A stretch of DNA of 64,000 bases from Candidatus Gromoviella agglomerans (GTDB taxonomy: Bacteria > Pseudomonadota > Alphaproteobacteria > CAJXXZ01 > G021065005). Below the pieces are notes generated by a model that saw nothing but the letters and a program-made list of their open reading frames with translations, did no database searches and was not told the origin of the DNA. The position numbers and the translations under genes are program-made. The first letter of the stretch is position 1, and every line of letters starts with the position of its first letter. This document shows, one piece after another, positions 60,415-64,000 of the stretch. The DNA lies in NCBI RefSeq assembly GCF_021065005.1, contig NZ_CP069247.1, positions 525,968-589,967 of the forward strand. Reading direction: 5' to 3'.

Positions 60415-63129
60415 TCAAGATTTTTTATTATTTGGATATGGGGTCTGTGGGGTCTGATATTGATATGAGTTCTGATTTGGATATGGGGTCTGATATTGAT
60501 ATGGGGTCTGATATTGATATGAGTTCTGATTTGCACCTGTTCTGGCTGGTGTTGTTGATCTTTGTTGTTGAGTATTGGTGTATTTATTCATGACAGATTC
60601 TATTGATCGCGGAGTATTTTCCTGTATTTTGTTTGTAGATTCCTGAGGTGATCTGTATGTCTGTGGTGTTTGACCTCTTGTTTGCTGCTGTTCGTATATC
60701 TGAGATCTGTATGTCTGTGGTGTTTGGGTTGTTGTAGGTTTTTGCTGCTGGTCGAGTTTCTGCGATGTATATGTTGGTGCCTGGCCTGGTGTCTGTTTTT
60801 GTTCAGGCTTCTGCGATGTATATGTTGGTGCCTGGCCTGGTGTCGTTGTTTGTTCAGGCTTTTGCGATGTATATGTTGGTGCTTGGCCTGGTGTCTGTTT
60901 TTGTTCAGGCTTTTGCGATGTATATGTTGGTGCCTGGCCTGGTGTCGTTGTTTGTTCAGGCTTTTGCGATGTATATGTTGGTGCTTGGCCTGGTGTCGTT
61001 GTTTGTTCAGGCTTTTGCGATGTGTTTGCTGGTTGATATGCTTGAGGTGTCGTTGTTTGTTCAGGCTTCTGCGATGTGGATGTCTGTGGTGTTTGACCTC
61101 TTGTTTGCTGCTGGTCGTATATCTGAGATCTGTATGTCTGTGGTGTTTGGGTTGTTGTAGGTTTTTGCTGCTGGTCGAGTTTCTGCGATGTATATGTTGG
61201 TGCTTGGTGCGATGTGGATGTCTGTGGTGTTTGACCTCTTGTTTGCTGCTGGTCGTATATCTGAGATCTGTATGTCTGTGGTGTTTGGGTTGTTGTAGGT
61301 TTTTGCTGCTGGTCGAGTTTCTGCGATGTATATGTTGGTGCTTGGCCTGGTGTCTGTTTTTGTTCAGGCTTTTGCGATGTATATGTTGGTGCTTGGCCTG
61401 GTGTCGTTGTTTGTTCAGGCTTTTGCGATGTGGATGTCTGTGGTGTTTGACCTCTTGTTTGCTGCTGGTCGTATATCTGAGATCTGTATGTCTGTGGTGT
61501 TTGGGTTGTTGTAGGTTTTTGCTGCTGGTCGAGTTTCTGCGATGTATATGTTGGTGCTTGGGCTGGTGTCGTTGTTTGTTCAGGCTTTTGCGATGTGGAT
61601 GTCTGTGGTGTTTGACCTCTTGTTTGCTGCTGTTCGTATATCTGAGATCTGTATGTCTGTGGTGTTTGGGTTGTTGTAGGTTTTTGCTGCTGGTCGAGTT
61701 TCTGCGATGTATATGTTGGTGCTTGGCCTGGTGTCTGTTTTTGTTCAGGCTTTTGCGATGTGGATGTCTGTGGTGTTTGGGTTGTTGTAGGTTTTTGCTG
61801 CTGGTCGAGTTTCTGCGATGTATATGTTGGTGCTTGGCCTGGTGTCTGTTTTTGTTCAGGCTTTTGCGATGTGGATGTCTGTGGTGTTTGGGTTGTTGTA
61901 GGTTTTTGCTGCTGGTCGAGTTTCTGCGATGTATATGTTGGTGCTTGGCCTGGTGTCTGTTTTTGTTCAGGCTTTTGCGATGTATATGTTGGTTGATATG
62001 CTTGAGGTGTCTGTTTTTGTTTATTTTTCTCTTCTCTTCTTTCTATAAAGGCTTTTCTTGAATTAAACAATGTATTTTGCATTAATGAAAAGAACTGATT
62101 ATTCATTGCATAATGATGATACATATATAATCCAACTTTTTCAAATGATCCACATGCGATCTCTACTATAATAGGATTTTTCTTTTTTGATAGTGAAGAT
62201 GGGTGTTCTATATACATTTTAACAGGAGTTAACAAGCTTATATTAGGTTGGACATGTTTTGTCCTCTCAATATTATCGTCTTTCTTATCCAAAATGATTT
62301 CCTGTGATAATTCTGCATCTAATATTTCTGATATAAAGTAAAATATGGGATTTTCTGCGTAATATTCAAATACTTTTTGTATGTATTTACGAATTTTATT
62401 TGCACGGGCTGGATCTAATGCATGTTCATTAGCAAATGTCTCCGGAGATTGATTCGCTAATTCCATAATCTTGTTTGGATCTGTGATTTTTATTCCGACT
62501 CTTATTACTGCCCTATTTTTATAATGAACAACTTTTGCATCATAAGTCTTAAATGAAAGAAATCCTTTACTTATAGTTTTACCACCATCTTTATGGTAGT
62601 CTGTCACCTTAATTATAGTTTCTTTCATTAATTTTGTACACATTGCTAGATCTAAAAGGAACGGATCTTGTTCTTGCTTTTGTGAATTCTGAGAATTCTG
62701 ATTGTAACTATCTATGATGTTTTGTATGTCTGTTATTTCCAAAGAGCCGATAGGTTGTCTCAACCTGTTTTTTTCTTGTAGAGCTCTTTTTAAGAGTGCG
62801 GCAAATGAGTATCTATTGTTTCGATCTACTTGATTTTCATCTATCTTCTGTAGATCAACTATTAGCTTTTTTTCAAATAATGACTTTATTACATGTTCAG
62901 CATGAGGAGGAAGAGCTTGCTGATCTATAATTAGATTGGAGTCATCTTCATGCATGTTATAATGCCCCATAGGGAATACGTTATTATCAATTATAACTTT
63001 CTCTTCAGTTGGTTGAAATTGTGATTTTTGATTCATAGATTTTGTTGATGTGAATCCGATTAATGTCATTATTATGGCTGTGAATATGTGTTTTTTCCCA
63101 TTAATAAATTTGTTTATATTTTTGTTCAT
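60415..63129 (-). CDS. Large exported repetitive Gln/Thr/Pro-rich protein
   Basis: From ATG 63129 the product is 904 residues with a Sec-type signal peptide (basic start, hydrophobic 'IFTAIIMTLIGF'); the open frame reaches 63156. Residues about 50-380 form a unique, charged region of unknown fold. About 24 modules of 17, 18 or 20 residues follow, each beginning SQK or SQI (such as SQKPEQKQTPGQAPTYT). The tail is Tyr/Gln/Pro-rich ('YQYQTPYPNQN'). No membrane anchor is seen. It may be secreted or surface-exposed; a host-interaction role is inference. tRNA-Val lies downstream and holC upstream. Confidence 0.8.
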   Translation of the reverse strand: MNKNINKFINGKKHIFTAIIMTLIGFTSTKSMNQKSQFQPTEEKVIIDNNVFPMGHYNMHEDDSNLIIDQQALPPHAEHVIKSLFEKKLIVDLQKIDENQVDRNNRYSFAALLKRALQEKNRLRQPIGSLEITDIQNIIDSYNQNSQNSQKQEQDPFLLDLAMCTKLMKETIIKVTDYHKDGGKTISKGFLSFKTYDAKVVHYKNRAVIRVGIKITDPNKIMELANQSPETFANEHALDPARANKIRKYIQKVFEYYAENPIFYFISEILDAELSQEIILDKKDDNIERTKHVQPNISLLTPVKMYIEHPSSLSKKKNPIIVEIACGSFEKVGLYMYHHYAMNNQFFSLMQNTLFNSRKAFIERREEKNKQKQTPQAYQPTYTSQKPEQKQTPGQAPTYTSQKLDQQQKPTTTQTPQTSTSQKPEQKQTPGQAPTYTSQKLDQQQKPTTTQTPQTSTSQKPEQKQTPGQAPTYTSQKLDQQQKPTTTQTPQTYRSQIYEQQQTRGQTPQTSTSQKPEQTTTPAQAPTYTSQKLDQQQKPTTTQTPQTYRSQIYDQQQTRGQTPQTSTSQKPEQTTTPGQAPTYTSQKPEQKQTPGQAPTYTSQKLDQQQKPTTTQTPQTYRSQIYDQQQTRGQTPQTSTSHQAPTYTSQKLDQQQKPTTTQTPQTYRSQIYDQQQTRGQTPQTSTSQKPEQTTTPQAYQPANTSQKPEQTTTPGQAPTYTSQKPEQTTTPGQAPTYTSQKPEQKQTPGQAPTYTSQKPEQTTTPGQAPTYTSQKPEQKQTPGQAPTYTSQKLDQQQKPTTTQTPQTYRSQIYEQQQTRGQTPQTYRSPQESTNKIQENTPRSIESVMNKYTNTQQQRSTTPARTGANQNSYQYQTPYQYQTPYPNQNSYQYQTPQTPYPNNKKS
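60650..62020. repeat. Coding tandem-repeat array of three module types
   Basis: The array consists of modules of 51, 54 and 60 bases inside the large exported-protein gene. By reading I count about 24 complete modules and one truncated (SHQAPTYT). Type A reads SQKPEQ(KQ/TT)TPGQAPTYT, type B SQKLDQQQKPTTTQTPQT and type C SQIY(D/E)QQQTRGQTPQT. The order is mostly A-B or A-B-C. Because all unit lengths are multiples of three, the array also leaves the opposite strand open for over 400 codons. Confidence 0.92.
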
Positions 63130-63254
63130 GATGATCATATTCGACTGAATGAACATATTATGTGGTGCTAAATATAGTAAGTCAAAGTGATTTTTGATGA
63201 GGTTATTAATTAATATTAATAAATTTTAATAAATTAAAGCGTGCTTTTTTATGA

Positions 63255-63794
63255 TTAATAACGCTGAGACCAATATATTCTATCGAAATCTCTAAATGCA
63301 TTCCATATTGTTTCTGCAAATTGCATATCTCTACATTCATGAGGTGAAAAAAATATGTTAACTCGTATGAAGCTGCTGTTCTTTATATAATTCATGATAG
63401 AGTCAACATCCTCGTGGTACAATAAAATTAAAATCGATGGATTGTTTATGTTTGTGAATTCTGATGATACTAAAATTTGCTGTTCTCTAAAAAATGATTC
63501 ACTAAAATCATCATGAATCATGTATCGTTCGGTTATATTTTCGTAAAGTTCCTTGATAGGACGATTGTTATTCTTTTCTTGAATAGATTGATCAACAGTT
63601 TTTGTCCCCATATAAAGAGCGTGAGGCAAAAATGATATAGGTTCATAAGACCACAGATGATCGTTTACATCGTTTGCGGTTATGTTATCATGAGTTTTAA
63701 TTAGCACTCGATTTTTATCAGTTTGATATTTTTCAACAAATTTCGCCAATATTTTGTATAACTTTTCATTTATTGAGTAAAACGCAACATTCAC
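63255..63794 (-). CDS. holC: DNA polymerase III chi subunit
   Basis: Chi links the clamp loader to SSB. The product has 'VAFYSINEKLYKILAKFVEKYQTDKNRVLIKTHD' and 'DVNDHLWSYEPISFLPHAL', the diagnostic family blocks. 'QQILVSSEFTNINNPSILILLY' and a final 'ECRDMQFAETIWNAFRDF...YW' follow. At 179 residues it is about 30 longer than usual, owing to an insertion after SFLPHALYMG. It sits upstream of the repetitive protein gene on the same strand. Confidence 0.85.
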   Translation of the reverse strand: MNVAFYSINEKLYKILAKFVEKYQTDKNRVLIKTHDNITANDVNDHLWSYEPISFLPHALYMGTKTVDQSIQEKNNNRPIKELYENITERYMIHDDFSESFFREQQILVSSEFTNINNPSILILLYHEDVDSIMNYIKNSSFIRVNIFFSPHECRDMQFAETIWNAFRDFDRIYWSQRY

Positions 63795-64000
63795 AATTGT
63801 TTATCTGTACAATGTTCTAAATTTTAGTATCGATTTGTTAAATATCAATCCGTTGGTGAAATTTTTGTTAATAATGCATTGAAAAAAAATTTCCACTTTA
63901 GTAGTAAGGTGTTTAGTGTTTTTATGATTTTTGCTACGTGTTATTGATTGTATTTTTATTGTATGATCATGTCATGTTGTAAAAACAATTGATTGATACT

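Noticed and set aside
60670..62061. A 463-codon plus-strand open frame, Cys/Leu-rich, opposite the repeat array
   Set aside because: It is the antisense of in-frame repeats whose lengths are multiples of three; a single stop-free unit copied many times keeps the frame open. It has no start signal and an implausible composition.
1..64000. TGA reassigned to tryptophan, as in some reduced genomes
   Set aside because: Many genes, including rplV, rplO, rpsI and pnp, end in TGA at the expected position, and tryptophans are encoded by TGG.

Overview
The window is a 64 kb piece of a strongly AT-rich, reduced alphaproteobacterial chromosome, most likely from an intracellular symbiont. Alphaproteobacterial markers are the cell-cycle regulator CtrA, the FtsZ partner FzlA, the nucleoid protein GapR and a Tim44-like protein. 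Reduction shows as missing or eroded parts: no rpmD, a PNPase without its S1 domain, a TruB tail without its catalytic domain, and a ribosomal operon that breaks off after secY/adk. Together with type VI secretion genes this fits a Holosporales-like endosymbiont; that placement is inference. The standard bacterial code applies, because TGA is used as a stop.

Layout. 1-7.1 kb: S10/spc ribosomal operon from rplV (cut by the window edge) to secY. 7.5-17 kb: adk, an MBL hydrolase and a TatD nuclease, xseB, tyrS, an RluB-type pseudouridine synthase, gapR with two paralogous lipoproteins, asd and aspS. 17-24 kb: rplM-rpsI, recJ, tRNA-Glu, mutS and alr. 24-31 kb: ftsB-like, small heat-shock protein, dapC-like aminotransferase, dicarboxylate symporter, fabH, RNase D-like, dnaX and the SRP RNA. 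31-38 kb: a 1002-residue AsmA/YhdP-like protein, tRNA-Met, ihfA, timA-like, a block of tandem repeats, tRNA-Ser and trigger factor. 38-50 kb: ctrA, truB remnant, rpsO, pnp, an MFS transporter, lipB, ihfB, fzlA, uppP, rbfA, lysC and a nitronate-monooxygenase-like gene. 50-60 kb: type VI secretion genes tssL-tssM-tssA and a tssE-like gene, two pseudopilin-like genes, rpsT and a possible atpH. 60-64 kb: tRNA-Val, a 0.9 kb-codon repetitive exported protein and holC.

How the genes work together. Peptidoglycan supply is well represented (lysC, asd, dapC-like, alr, uppP), as are cell division and cell-cycle control (ctrA, fzlA, ftsB-like, gapR) and replication and repair (dnaX, holC, mutS, recJ, xseB). 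Uptake is represented by a dicarboxylate symporter and an MHS-type MFS carrier. A partial type VI secretion membrane complex and a repetitive exported protein are the likely host-facing components.

The most interesting signal is dnaX. Its zero frame stops immediately after a run of nine T on the coding strand. A one-base shift (-1 frameshift or transcript slippage) leads without a stop into a separate reading frame that encodes the tau C-terminal domain. Just upstream lies a well-folded 4.5S SRP RNA gene with its own promoter. Plus-strand genes are visibly G/T-rich and minus-strand genes A/C-rich throughout, so the window appears to lie within one replication arm.
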